Shown here: in pieces, positions 1 through 6,571 of the stretch
Position numbering within the stretch: position 1 is the stretch's first letter
Layout of the letters: every line of letters starts with the position of its first letter
Source of the DNA: an uncultured Eubacterium sp.
GTDB taxonomy: Bacteria; Bacillota; Clostridia; Lachnospirales; Lachnospiraceae
Length of the DNA stretch: 15,536 nt
Reading direction: 5' to 3'
NCBI GenBank assembly: GCA_946611445.1
Contig: CAMODP010000021.1
Span: forward strand, 1 to 15,536
Notes under the pieces: generated by a model
What the model saw: the letters and a program-made list of their open reading frames with translations, nothing else
What the model was told of the DNA's origin: nothing
The model's database searches: none
Translations under genes and position numbers: made by a program

Positions 1-60
1 TCCGGATGACCCCTGCCCCCGTTCCGGCGTCCGTCCTTAATACACTAAATGGCAATTCAA
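1..60 (+). repeat. Element end, left copy of inverted repeat
   Basis: These 60 bases recur as the reverse complement at 15346-15405 with four mismatches (window positions 17, 18, 20 and 40). Similarity stops sharply after base 60 (left continues AAGAATGG, right copy continues CGAGACGG), so the inner boundary is real. The outer boundary lies off the window. Both copies have the same end facing inward, as expected for two copies of a dispersed or mobile element lying outside the segment in opposite orientations. The frame through it starts at an ATG at 6 and runs into the methyltransferase gene, but the methyltransferase ribosome binding site lies just beyond the repeat, so this is not its true N-terminus. 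Element family not recognised. Confidence 0.8.
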
Positions 61-83
61 AAGAATGGAGGAGAATGCAGAAC

Positions 84-1955
84 ATGAAGCTGCCGGAAGC
101 TTATACAAATCGAATGCGACAGATGTTGGGGGATGAATATTCTGCCTTCCTCCGCAGCTATGACGAACCGCGGGTTCGCGGCCTCCGTGTGAACACTCTG
201 AAAATATCTCCGGAGGAGTTTGAACGCATTGCGCCTTTCCCGGTGGCCAGAATCCCGTGGATATCAAATGGCTATTTCTATTCGGAAGAGGTATGGCCTG
301 CCCGGCATCCGTACTATGCAGCGGGTTTGTATTATCTGCAGGAGCCGAGTGCGATGACGCCGGCGGAAATCCTGCCGGTTAAGCCCGGCGACAAGGTTCT
401 GGACCTGTGTGCAGCCCCCGGCGGCAAAGCCACAGAGCTGGCGGCAAAGCTGTGCGGCGAAGGTCTGCTGGTGGCAAACGACATCAGCAACAGCCGCGCG
501 AAGGCGCTTTTGCGGAACCTGGAACTGTTTGGTGTACAGAATATGATGGTCACAAATGAGGTGCCTGCCAGACTGGCAGAGGCCTTCCCCTGCTATTTTG
601 ACTGCATCCTCGTCGACGCTCCCTGTTCCGGAGAAGGGATGTTCAGAAAAGAACCGGCGGTGGCGGAAGCCTGGAGTCCTGAGCGGGTGCGCTTTTTCGC
701 CTCGCAGCAGAAGGAGATACTGGCGCAGGCATATCAGATGCTGCGTCCGGGCGGATATCTTCTCTATTCTACCTGTACGTTTGCCCCGGAGGAGGATGAG
801 CAGCAGATCCGGGATTTTCTGGACAGTTTTAAAGACATGAGAACGATTGATACCGGCTTGCTTCCTGCTTCCGGGAACAGGGAAGTGCCGGATACCGGAC
901 TTTCCGGCCATCCTGCGGATGCGGGAACTGAGGGCGCGGATAAAGCGGCAGGTTTCGCCAGCGGACAGGCGGGATGGCTGAAGATACGCACAGATGCCGC
1001 AGCCGCAGCGGAGAAGGATCCCGCAGATGAGCCTTCGGCTTCCCTTGCTGCTTCTCTCTCCAGATGTGTGCGCATATGGCCGCATAAAATGCGGGGTGAG
1101 GGTCACTTCCTTGCCCTGATGCAGAAAGAGCCCGGTGCAGGAGCGGATACGGCAGCGGTCAGCGAAGGAAATTCCGGTATCGTGGCAGCGGTCAGCGAAG
1201 GAAATTCCGGTTTCGCGGAAGCAGACAGAAAAGGGGATGCGGGCTTCGCGGCAGCGGTTGTAAAAGATGCCCGGGAAGGAAGCACGGAAAAGAGTGTAAG
1301 AGAGAAAGAGAAAAAGAACAGAAAAGAGAAAAAAGGCCGCGGTCAGAGGCGTCAGGGAAACGGCGCGGAGGCCGGAAAAGGAATAGGCGGAGAAAAGCTT
1401 GCGCTTTTGATGCCCCTGGTATCCGGTGTGCCCGGACTGCAGCATACGCAGAAGGAGAAGCCCAATCTCCCTCTGCGTATGCCTCCGGCAGAGCCGGACT
1501 TGAGCGGAAAAGAGACGGCTTTGAACCAAATGAAGGCAGGCGGAGACAGCCGCAGTGCGGGAAGGACGAACTTCCGGCTGGAGGAGAGAGGGGAGCGTGC
1601 TTATCTGGTGCAGAATCTTCCGGTGAGTGTGAGGGGAGTGCGCTTTCTGCGGAACGGCCTTTTCCTCGGAGAATGGAAGAAGGAACGTTTTGAACCGTCG
1701 CAGCCTCTGGCAATGGCACAGAATACGATGTCTCGTAATACAGAAGGCGGAAATGCGGTGCCGTCTTTTGCTTCAGCTCCGGAAGATCCGCGCATTGCAG
1801 CCTATCTGCGCGGGGAAGGCATTTTTCTGACAGAGACGGAGATGCAGGAACTGCCGGACGGATGGCTGCTTGTGTGCGTGGACCGCTTTCCTCTGGGATG
1901 GGGCAAAAAAACGGGGCATCAGATCAAGAACAGGCTCCCTGTATCCTGGAGATGA
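84..1955 (+). CDS. rsmF: RsmF/NOL1-NOP2-Sun family rRNA (cytosine-C5) methyltransferase with long linker insertions
   Basis: Predicted cytoplasmic SAM-dependent enzyme that methylates a cytosine at C5 in rRNA (23S or 16S; the exact target cannot be read). From the start at 84 (623 aa): SAM motif I DLCAAPGGKA at about 107-116, motif IV VDAPCSGEGMF at about 177-187 with Cys181, and motif VI YSTCTF at about 228-233 with Cys231. The two cysteines are the release and nucleophile pair of this family. IWPHKMRGEGHF (about 331-342) closes the catalytic domain. A C-terminal RsmF/PUA-like part includes GLFLGEWKKERFEPSQPLA (about 525-543) and WGKKTGHQIKNRLPVSWR at the end. The start at 84 is chosen because GGAGGAG (67-73) lies 10 bases upstream. 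The frame also opens at 6, but that stretch is a repeat end. The protein is longer than the roughly 450-480 aa I recall as typical, because of Ala/Gly/Lys/Glu-rich insertions at about 260-325 and 350-500. The family is clear; the gene symbol is by family resemblance. Confidence 0.88.
   Translation: MKLPEAYTNRMRQMLGDEYSAFLRSYDEPRVRGLRVNTLKISPEEFERIAPFPVARIPWISNGYFYSEEVWPARHPYYAAGLYYLQEPSAMTPAEILPVKPGDKVLDLCAAPGGKATELAAKLCGEGLLVANDISNSRAKALLRNLELFGVQNMMVTNEVPARLAEAFPCYFDCILVDAPCSGEGMFRKEPAVAEAWSPERVRFFASQQKEILAQAYQMLRPGGYLLYSTCTFAPEEDEQQIRDFLDSFKDMRTIDTGLLPASGNREVPDTGLSGHPADAGTEGADKAAGFASGQAGWLKIRTDAAAAAEKDPADEPSASLAASLSRCVRIWPHKMRGEGHFLALMQKEPGAGADTAAVSEGNSGIVAAVSEGNSGFAEADRKGDAGFAAAVVKDAREGSTEKSVREKEKKNRKEKKGRGQRRQGNGAEAGKGIGGEKLALLMPLVSGVPGLQHTQKEKPNLPLRMPPAEPDLSGKETALNQMKAGGDSRSAGRTNFRLEERGERAYLVQNLPVSVRGVRFLRNGLFLGEWKKERFEPSQPLAMAQNTMSRNTEGGNAVPSFASAPEDPRIAAYLRGEGIFLTETEMQELPDGWLLVCVDRFPLGWGKKTGHQIKNRLPVSWR
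1151..1249 (+). repeat. 33-bp tandem repeat inside the methyltransferase linker
   Basis: Two near-identical 33-bp units at 1151-1183 and 1184-1216 differ at two bases and encode AAVSEGNSGIV then AAVSEGNSGFA. A diverged third unit follows at 1217-1249 (EADRKGDAGFA), and the next bases begin a fourth. The unit length is a multiple of three, so the reading frame is kept. The repeat lies in the disordered linker between the catalytic domain and the C-terminal domain, which suggests the linker grew by in-frame duplication. Confidence 0.85.
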
Positions 1956-2040
1956 CATGGACTTTATCCGGGAATTCCTGACGAATCCTGTTCTTCCTGC
2001 GGCCGGGAGCAGGCTGGACCTGCAGGCTGCGTATCAGTGG

Positions 2041-2109
2041 TCCCTGACGGTACAGACAGCAGATCCCTGACGATACAGACAACTGATCCCTGGCGTTACC
2101 GACAACAGA
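2041..2109. repeat. Three 23-bp direct tandem repeats
   Basis: Units at 2041-2063, 2064-2086 and 2087-2109 each begin TCCCTGRCG and contain ACMGACA, with exact 23-bp spacing and modest divergence. An inverted copy of the core (TCAGGGA, 2126-2132) follows, and a direct copy of GCGTTAC occurs there too. They lie in the 3' untranslated region between the methyltransferase gene and its terminator. The spacing is not a multiple of three and no convincing gene covers them. Function unknown; they could be protein-binding iterons or decayed dispersed-repeat DNA. Confidence 0.75.
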
Positions 2110-2155
2110 TTGCGGTTGTAAAAAATCAGGGATAGCGTTACAATTAATCTGATTT

Positions 2156-2187
2156 GGACGGCGGCGACAGCCGGCCGTCCGATTTTT
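2156..2187 (+). terminator. Rho-independent terminator after the methyltransferase gene
   Basis: GGACGGC (2156-2162) pairs with GCCGTCC (2174-2180), extended by an inner GGC/GCC pairing around a GACA loop with one bulged G, and is followed by ATTTTT. The T-run follows the stem only on the + strand, so it ends the upstream transcript before the metN promoter. Confidence 0.8.
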
Positions 2188-2200
2188 ATTACAGTAATCC

Positions 2201-2229
2201 TTGACTTGCCGCACGATACGCAGTAAACT
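2201..2229 (+). promoter_or_regulatory. Sigma-A-type promoter of metNIQ
   Basis: TTGACT (2201-2206, five of six consensus bases), a 17-base spacer, then TAAACT (2224-2229, four of six). It lies between the preceding terminator and metN, about 90 bases before the start codon. The leader of roughly 80 bases is short for a SAM-I riboswitch. Confidence 0.7.
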
Positions 2230-2239
2230 GTGGGAAAAA

Positions 2240-2264
2240 TAATCCTATTAAACCAGTAGGAATA
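2240..2264. promoter_or_regulatory. Palindromic operator candidate at the metNIQ transcription start
   Basis: CCTA (2244-2247) and TAGG (2257-2260) are symmetric around position 2252, with further matching bases outside (T2243/A2261, A2241/T2263, T2240/A2264). The site begins 11 bases after the -10 box, so a bound protein would block initiation or early elongation. An AT-rich imperfect palindrome with CCTA/TAGG half-sites resembles sites of CymR-type Rrf2 sulfur regulators in Firmicutes, as I recall them, which would fit a sulfur amino acid importer. As RNA it could also fold a weak 6-bp hairpin (2244-2249 with 2255-2260). Confidence 0.5.
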
Positions 2265-2317
2265 TAGAGAAACGTATCGGCGGCAGGCCCGGAGGAAATA
2301 CGAGGAGACAGACGATA

Positions 2318-3403
2318 GTGGCTGCCATAATAAAAGTTGAGAACCTGAACAAAACCTTTCAGACAAAGGGCGGCAAAGTGGAAGCCCTGAAGAATATCAG
2401 TCTTGACATTGAAGAGGGGGATATATACGGCATCATCGGTATGTCGGGCGCAGGCAAGAGCACCCTTGTGCGCTGCCTGAATTATCTGGAGCGTCCCACA
2501 TCCGGAAAGGTGTCTGTCAGTGACAGGGACCTGGCCGCGCTCAGCGACAGAGAACTCCGTCAGCTGCGCAGCTCCATCGGCATGATTTTCCAGAGCTTCA
2601 ATCTGCTGTCGCAGAAGAATGTTCTTTCCAATGTCATGTTTCCCCTTCAGATCGCGGGAGTCCCCCGCGCTGAGGCCAGAAAAAAGGCCAGGGCTCTTCT
2701 GGAGACAGTCGGTCTCCCGGAAAAGGAGAAAGCTTATCCCGCTCAGCTTTCCGGCGGTCAGTGCCAGAGGGTGGCCATTGCCAGGGCACTGGCGACAGAC
2801 CCGAAAATCATTCTCTGTGATGAGGCGACCAGCGCGCTGGATCCGCAGACTACAGAGCAGATCCTGCAGCTGCTGAAGAAAATCAACCGGGAGATGGGCG
2901 TTACCATCGTCATTATCACACACCAGATGTCGGTCGTCCGGCGTATCTGCAGCAGCGTGGCCATCGTCGAAAAGGGCGAGCTGGTGGAATACGGAAGCGT
3001 CGCGGAGATTTTCGCGCACCCGAAGAGCAGGGCGGCAAAACGGCTGATCGTCGAAGGGAAAGACCCGGACGAGTGGGAGAACGAAGAAGAAGCAGGAACC
3101 GGACAGGCGGCAGCCACCGCCGAGGGAAGTGCCGGCAGCGGCTTTTCGCCCCTCGAGCAGCTGCATGAGAGCCGGCGGATCCGTATCGTGTTCTCCACGA
3201 ATTCCTCGTATGAGCCTGTGATTGCCAATATGATTCTCAAATTCGGCACGCCGGTAAATATCCTGAAGGCTGACACAAAAGATGTCGGCGGCACGGCACG
3301 GGGAGAGATGATCCTGGGTCTCCCGGATGATCCCGCGCTTCAGGAAGAGATGATCGCGTATCTGCGGGAGAGAGATCTTGCTGTCCAGGAGGTGGAAGGA
3401 TAA
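2318..3403 (+). CDS. metN: Methionine ABC transporter ATP-binding protein MetN
   Basis: The ATPase of a methionine-type (D- and L-methionine) importer; it binds the cytoplasmic face of MetI as a dimer. Visible in 361 aa: Walker A GMSGAGKST (41-49), Q-loop Gln92, signature LSGGQCQR (144-151; Cys where Lys is common), Walker B IILCDEATSALD (about 165-176) and switch His202. A C-terminal NIL domain (about 285-360), known in this family to bind methionine and inhibit transport, follows an acidic Ala/Gly-rich linker (about 250-278). The start is GTG, with AGGAG at 2303-2307 ten bases upstream; no in-frame ATG fits better. Its stop shares one base with the metI start (TAATG), so translation is coupled. 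The NIL domain strongly favours MetN over other amino acid ATPases; substrate specificity is inferred. Confidence 0.93.
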   Translation: MAAIIKVENLNKTFQTKGGKVEALKNISLDIEEGDIYGIIGMSGAGKSTLVRCLNYLERPTSGKVSVSDRDLAALSDRELRQLRSSIGMIFQSFNLLSQKNVLSNVMFPLQIAGVPRAEARKKARALLETVGLPEKEKAYPAQLSGGQCQRVAIARALATDPKIILCDEATSALDPQTTEQILQLLKKINREMGVTIVIITHQMSVVRRICSSVAIVEKGELVEYGSVAEIFAHPKSRAAKRLIVEGKDPDEWENEEEAGTGQAAATAEGSAGSGFSPLEQLHESRRIRIVFSTNSSYEPVIANMILKFGTPVNILKADTKDVGGTARGEMILGLPDDPALQEEMIAYLRERDLAVQEVEG

Positions 3404-4065
3404 TGTGGGACGCAAAAACAACAGCGATGATCGTCAGGGGCATCGGAGAGACACTTGTCATGACGCTGGGGTCTGTCGGCTTCGGCTACCTGCTCGGCCT
3501 TCCGATGGGCATTATCCTGGCTGTCACGGATAAAAACGGCATCCGTCCGAACCGGTTTGTGTACCGGGTGCTTGATATCGTCATCAATATACTCCGGAGT
3601 ATTCCGTTCCTCATTCTGCTGATCCTGCTCATTCCTTTTACCACGGCGCTGGTAGGACAGAGCTACGGAACAAAGGGAACCATTGTCCCGCTGGTCATCA
3701 GTGCGGCGCCGTTTATCGCCCGTATGGTCGAGTCCTCCCTCAAGGAGGTGGATCCGGGGGTGATTGAGGCCGCGCAGGCCATGGGGGCCGGCAACTGGAC
3801 CATCATCTGGCGGGTGCTGCTGGTGGAAGCCCGGGTTTCCCTGATCACAGGCGTGACCATCGTCATCGGCACGGTACTCGGCTACTCAGCCATGGCAGGC
3901 GTCATCGGCGGCGGCGGTCTCGGCGATATCGCGATCCGGTACGGGTACTACCGGTACCAGGCGGATATTATGGTTGCAACTGTCATACTGCTGGTTGTAC
4001 TGACACAGATTTTCCAGGGGATCGGCATGATGATCTCCAAGAAAAACGACCGGCGTGTGGCATGA
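3403..4065 (+). CDS. metI: Methionine ABC transporter permease MetI
   Basis: Membrane channel of the MetNIQ importer, 220 aa, the usual size for MetI. About five membrane segments can be read, with the cytoplasmic EAA loop at about 121-136 (IEAAQAMGAGNWTIIW), which docks to MetN. GVIGGGGLGDIAIRYGY (about 167-183) is typical of MetI-like permeases. It overlaps the metN stop by one base, with a GGAGG sequence in the end of metN serving as ribosome binding site. A 34-bp gap with a strong AAAGGAGG then leads to metQ. No oddities seen. Confidence 0.93.
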   Translation: MWDAKTTAMIVRGIGETLVMTLGSVGFGYLLGLPMGIILAVTDKNGIRPNRFVYRVLDIVINILRSIPFLILLILLIPFTTALVGQSYGTKGTIVPLVISAAPFIARMVESSLKEVDPGVIEAAQAMGAGNWTIIWRVLLVEARVSLITGVTIVIGTVLGYSAMAGVIGGGGLGDIAIRYGYYRYQADIMVATVILLVVLTQIFQGIGMMISKKNDRRVA

Positions 4066-4099
4066 GCACATAAAGCATTTTTGTAAAGGAGGACGAAAC

Positions 4100-4927
4100 A
4101 TGAAAAAGAGAGTATTACAGGTACTGATTCCGGCCGTTCTGGGAATCGGACTGCTGGCAGGCAGCGTTGCGGCCGAGGAAAACACAACGATCAAGATTGC
4201 CGCGTCTCCCTCTCCCCATGCGAAGATTCTGGAGAAAGCCGCGGAGCTGCTGGCGGATGACGGCATCACACTGGAAGTCACGGAATTTGAAGACTATGTG
4301 CAGCCGAACCTGGTCGTGGAGCAGGGCGCTTTTGACGCCAATTACTTCCAGCATGTGCCGTACCTGGAGTCTTTCAATGAAGAACAGGGAACCCATCTGG
4401 TCGTTGCCGGTAAGATCCACTATGAGCCCTTCGGCCTGTATCCGGGCGCCAAGGAGAGCCTGGATGACCTGGAGGACGGCGACAGCGTAGCCGTGCCGAA
4501 TGACACGACTAACGAAGCCCGTGCCCTGCTTCTGCTGCAGGACAACGGCTATATTACCCTGACAGAGGGCGCCGGCCTGACCGCCACCGTCAATGACATC
4601 ACTGACAATCCGCATGACCTGGAGATCGTTGAGCTGGAAGCTGCCCAGATCCCGAAGCATACCAAAGACATCGACTACCTGATCATGAACGGCAACTACG
4701 CGCTGGAAGCCGGCTTCAATGTCCAGGATAACGCCCTGGTATACGAGAGTCCCGATTCTGACGCGGCAAAGACATATGTCAATGTGATTGCCGTGAAGGA
4801 AGGCAACGAGAACAATGAAGCCATCCAGAAGCTGGTGGAGGTCCTTAAGTCAGATGAGATCATCAGCTTCATTCAGGAAGAGTATGGCGACCAGAACGTC
4901 GTACCGTTTGTAGAAGAAGAGAAGTAA
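4100..4927 (+). CDS. metQ: MetQ/NlpA-family substrate-binding protein, without lipobox
   Basis: Extracytoplasmic binding protein that delivers methionine or a related amino acid to MetI. It has 275 aa from the ATG at 4100, which follows AAAGGAGG (4085-4092) by seven bases. An upstream in-frame ATG at 4055, inside metI, lacks support. N-terminal signal peptide: MKKR, hydrophobic core at about 6-21, then SVAA|EEN near residue 25. The NlpA fold is shown by IKIAASPSPHAKIL (about 31-44), NYFQHVPYLESF (about 82-93) and VPNDTTNEARALLLLQ. Gram-positive MetQ proteins are normally lipoproteins, but this one has no lipobox and no cysteine anywhere, so it may be cleaved by signal peptidase I and released, or held only by MetI. 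Downstream is a strong terminator. Confidence 0.9.
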   Translation: MKKRVLQVLIPAVLGIGLLAGSVAAEENTTIKIAASPSPHAKILEKAAELLADDGITLEVTEFEDYVQPNLVVEQGAFDANYFQHVPYLESFNEEQGTHLVVAGKIHYEPFGLYPGAKESLDDLEDGDSVAVPNDTTNEARALLLLQDNGYITLTEGAGLTATVNDITDNPHDLEIVELEAAQIPKHTKDIDYLIMNGNYALEAGFNVQDNALVYESPDSDAAKTYVNVIAVKEGNENNEAIQKLVEVLKSDEIISFIQEEYGDQNVVPFVEEEK

Positions 4928-4953
4928 AGACCGGGCATCAGCCGATCAGAAAC

Positions 4954-5016
4954 GGCTGCCGGATCAGAAGATGCTGTGCGTACAGGCACAACGTCTCCTG
5001 ATCCGGCAGCCTTCTT
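4954..5016 (+). terminator. Long hairpin terminator after metQ
   Basis: A 20-bp stem (4954-4973 with 4992-5011) with one mismatch and one G-U pair encloses an 18-base loop. The loop itself can pair TGTGC with GCACA. It is followed by TTCTTTG. This is a strong terminator for metNIQ. A second, shorter hairpin (CAGCCG 4939-4944 with CGGCTG 4953-4958) shares bases with the 5' arm and could compete with it. Confidence 0.85.
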
Positions 5017-5071
5017 TGTGCTGCGGGAAATAATTCTGACAGGTGTCAGGGAAAGATTTCCGACAGAAAGC

Positions 5072-5100
5072 TTAACAATTTCCGCGACCTGCTCTATAAT
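5072..5100 (+). promoter_or_regulatory. Strong sigma-A-type promoter of the nitroreductase-mrp operon
   Basis: TTAACA (5072-5077, five of six), an exact 17-base spacer, and a perfect TATAAT (5095-5100), 48 bases before the nitroreductase start. No other convincing promoter or terminator is seen before 15253, so it may drive the whole antiporter operon. Confidence 0.8.
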
Positions 5101-5148
5101 AGGGGAACACAGTTAATCCGCGGCTGTTTCATGAAGGGAGGTAATGTC

Positions 5149-5673
5149 ATGAAAATGGAAGCATTGGAAGTATTAAAGAACCGCAGGGCGATCCGCAAGT
5201 TTAAGGCGGAACAGGTCAGCGAAGAAGCATTGCAGGCAGTATTGGAAGCCGGTACCTACGCCCCGACCGGCGCGGGGACGCAGGGCGTTCAGATCGTAGC
5301 GGTTCAGAGCCCGGAGAATGTGGCGGCGGTTGACGCCCTGAACGCGAAGGTGCTCGGAAAGCCCGACGCACATCCGTATTACGGCGCGCCGACGATCATT
5401 TTGATTTTCGAGACAGAAGCCTGCTTCACCCACGAACTGGACGGAGCCGCCGTCTGCACAAATATGGTAAATGCCGCATATGCCGCAGGACTGGGTTCTT
5501 GCTGGATTCACAGATGCAGACAGATGTTTGAGCTGGAAGAAGGCAAGGCGCTTCTGCGCAAATGGGGACTGCCGGAGACACTGACGGGCGTGGCATCCAT
5601 TGCACTCGGGTACGCGGACTGCGAGCACCCGCAGGCGAAGCCCCGCAAGGAGGATTACGTCGTCCGCGTCTGA
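5149..5673 (+). CDS. Nitroreductase-family FMN protein
   Basis: Predicted cytoplasmic FMN-dependent NAD(P)H oxidoreductase of the small nitroreductase superfamily; the true substrate is unknown. In 174 aa: an N-terminal basic motif NRRAIRKF (about 11-18) for FMN phosphate contact, APTGAGTQ (about 38-45) near the isoalloxazine site, AAYAAGLGSCWIH (about 109-121), and the typical C-terminal ALGYAD followed by PRKEDYVVRV. The ATG at 5149 is chosen because GGGAGGT (5136-5142) lies six bases upstream; the ATG at 5131 precedes that site. It is first in the operon and only 19 bp before mrpE with no terminator, so co-transcription with the antiporter genes is likely. Whether it shares a redox role with them is unproven. 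Confidence 0.87.
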   Translation: MKMEALEVLKNRRAIRKFKAEQVSEEALQAVLEAGTYAPTGAGTQGVQIVAVQSPENVAAVDALNAKVLGKPDAHPYYGAPTIILIFETEACFTHELDGAAVCTNMVNAAYAAGLGSCWIHRCRQMFELEEGKALLRKWGLPETLTGVASIALGYADCEHPQAKPRKEDYVVRV

Positions 5674-5692
5674 ACCGGAAAAGGGTTTCTGT

Positions 5693-6148
5693 ATGTTTAT
5701 ACTGTATTTAGCCTTATGGGTCGTATTGAACGGCCGGATCACACCGGAGATCCTGATTATCGGCGCGTTTCTTGCCGCTGCTGCCTCAGCCCTCACGGCG
5801 CGGCTGCGCGGCAGGACGCTGCAAGAGGAGAAGCAGCTGCTGAAAAGGCTGCCTCTCCTGATCTGTTATGCCGGCGTTCTTGCTGCGGAGATCGTGAAGG
5901 CATCTTTTGCCGTCATGCACATGATCTGGAACCGGAGAGAAATGCCGGATCCTGTTATCGTGGAATTCCGCTCCGGCCTGCAGGGCAGCTGGCGCAATGT
6001 GCTGCTGGCCAATTCCATCACCCTGACGCCGGGCACATATACGGTTTTTCAGGAAGGTGACCGTCTGGTCGTACACAGCCTGTGCCCGGCGTACGCAGAG
6101 GGCATCGCGGACTGTGTATTTGTGCGTATGCTGAGAAGGATACACTGA
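5693..6148 (+). CDS. mrpE: Mrp-type antiporter subunit E (MnhE/MbhA-like)
   Basis: Small membrane subunit of the multisubunit Na+(cation)/H+ antiporter, needed for complex assembly or stability in known Mrp systems. In 151 aa: N-terminal hydrophobic segments LYLALWVVLNGRITPEILI and IIGAFLAAAAS, a further segment around 50-70, and the MnhE signature LANSITLTPGTYTV (about 104-117) in a soluble C-terminal domain. The start at 5693 begins right at the first membrane segment, with a weak purine-rich GGAAAAGGG about seven bases upstream; the frame is open further up but only inside the nitroreductase gene. A 102-bp gap with a hairpin separates it from mrpF. Confidence 0.9.
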   Translation: MFILYLALWVVLNGRITPEILIIGAFLAAAASALTARLRGRTLQEEKQLLKRLPLLICYAGVLAAEIVKASFAVMHMIWNRREMPDPVIVEFRSGLQGSWRNVLLANSITLTPGTYTVFQEGDRLVVHSLCPAYAEGIADCVFVRMLRRIH

Positions 6149-6173
6149 AGCGGTTGTGCCCGGAAGGAGACAG

Positions 6174-6193
6174 CCCCGCCTCTGCAGGCGGGG
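6174..6193. other. GC-rich hairpin in the mrpE-mrpF gap
   Basis: CCCCGCC (6174-6180) pairs perfectly with GGCGGGG (6187-6193) over a TCTGCA loop. On the + strand it is followed by AAAAAC and not by T residues, and on the - strand no T-run follows the stem, so it is not a standard terminator in either direction. It lies in the longest untranslated gap between the mrp genes and may affect mRNA processing or stability. Confidence 0.6.
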
Positions 6194-6250
6194 AAAAACG
6201 GGCGCGTAAGAACAGACTGCAGTGATTTGTGATTCAGGGAGGAAAAGGAT

Positions 6251-6571
6251 ATGCCTTTTGCGTGGGAGGTGCTGTATATACCGGCGGTTCTGGTGCTCCT
6301 GACGTTTATCGGTGCCATGATGTTCCGCGCAGTGCGGGGCCCCCGGACGACAGACCGCATCCTGGCGATCAATATGATCAGCACCATGGTTGTCTGCATC
6401 ATCCTGATTTTTTCTCAGCTGCTGCAGGAAGACTGGCTGCTGGATGTGGCCCTGATCTATGCCATGATCAGCCTGGTCGTCGTGACGATGCTGGCGTCCC
6501 TGTATGTGAAGAACAACCGGGGCGGCGGAGGAGACGGCGGCGAAAAAAAAGAAGGAGGAACTGCGGAATGA
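6251..6571 (+). CDS. mrpF: Mrp-type antiporter subunit F (MnhF/MbhB-like)
   Basis: Three-helix membrane subunit, 106 aa, usual family size. Family marks: RGPRTTDRILAINMIST (about 29-45) and LLDVALIYAMISLV (about 63-76), with the acidic residue Asp65 in the second membrane region. The charged tail is rich in Gly, Lys and Glu. GGGAGG at 6237-6242 is eight bases before the ATG. The end overlaps the mrpG start as ATGA, giving translational coupling. Confidence 0.92.
   Translation: MPFAWEVLYIPAVLVLLTFIGAMMFRAVRGPRTTDRILAINMISTMVVCIILIFSQLLQEDWLLDVALIYAMISLVVVTMLASLYVKNNRGGGGDGGEKKEGGTAE

Noticed and set aside
6..83. Upstream start at 6 for the methyltransferase
   Set aside because: This stretch is the shared element end, whose translation also appears at the other edge of the window, and the good ribosome binding site lies after it at 67-73.
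1957..2070. A 37-aa open frame right after the methyltransferase stop
   Set aside because: It has no family resemblance, runs into the 23-bp repeats and ends inside one. A GGAG lies five bases upstream, but that alone does not support a gene.
2230..2317. SAM riboswitch or T-box in the metNIQ leader
   Set aside because: The leader is only about 80 bases, and I see neither a SAM-I-like multi-stem fold nor a T-box sequence followed by a terminator.
2189..3421. A 410-aa open frame on the - strand opposite metN
   Set aside because: It mirrors the clear metN gene, has no recognisable motifs and arises from codon bias in GC-rich DNA. The same applies to 264-1529, 7028-8185 and similar - strand frames.
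6174..6193. Terminator between mrpE and mrpF
   Set aside because: The stem is followed by A residues on the + strand, and there is no T-run after the stem on either strand.
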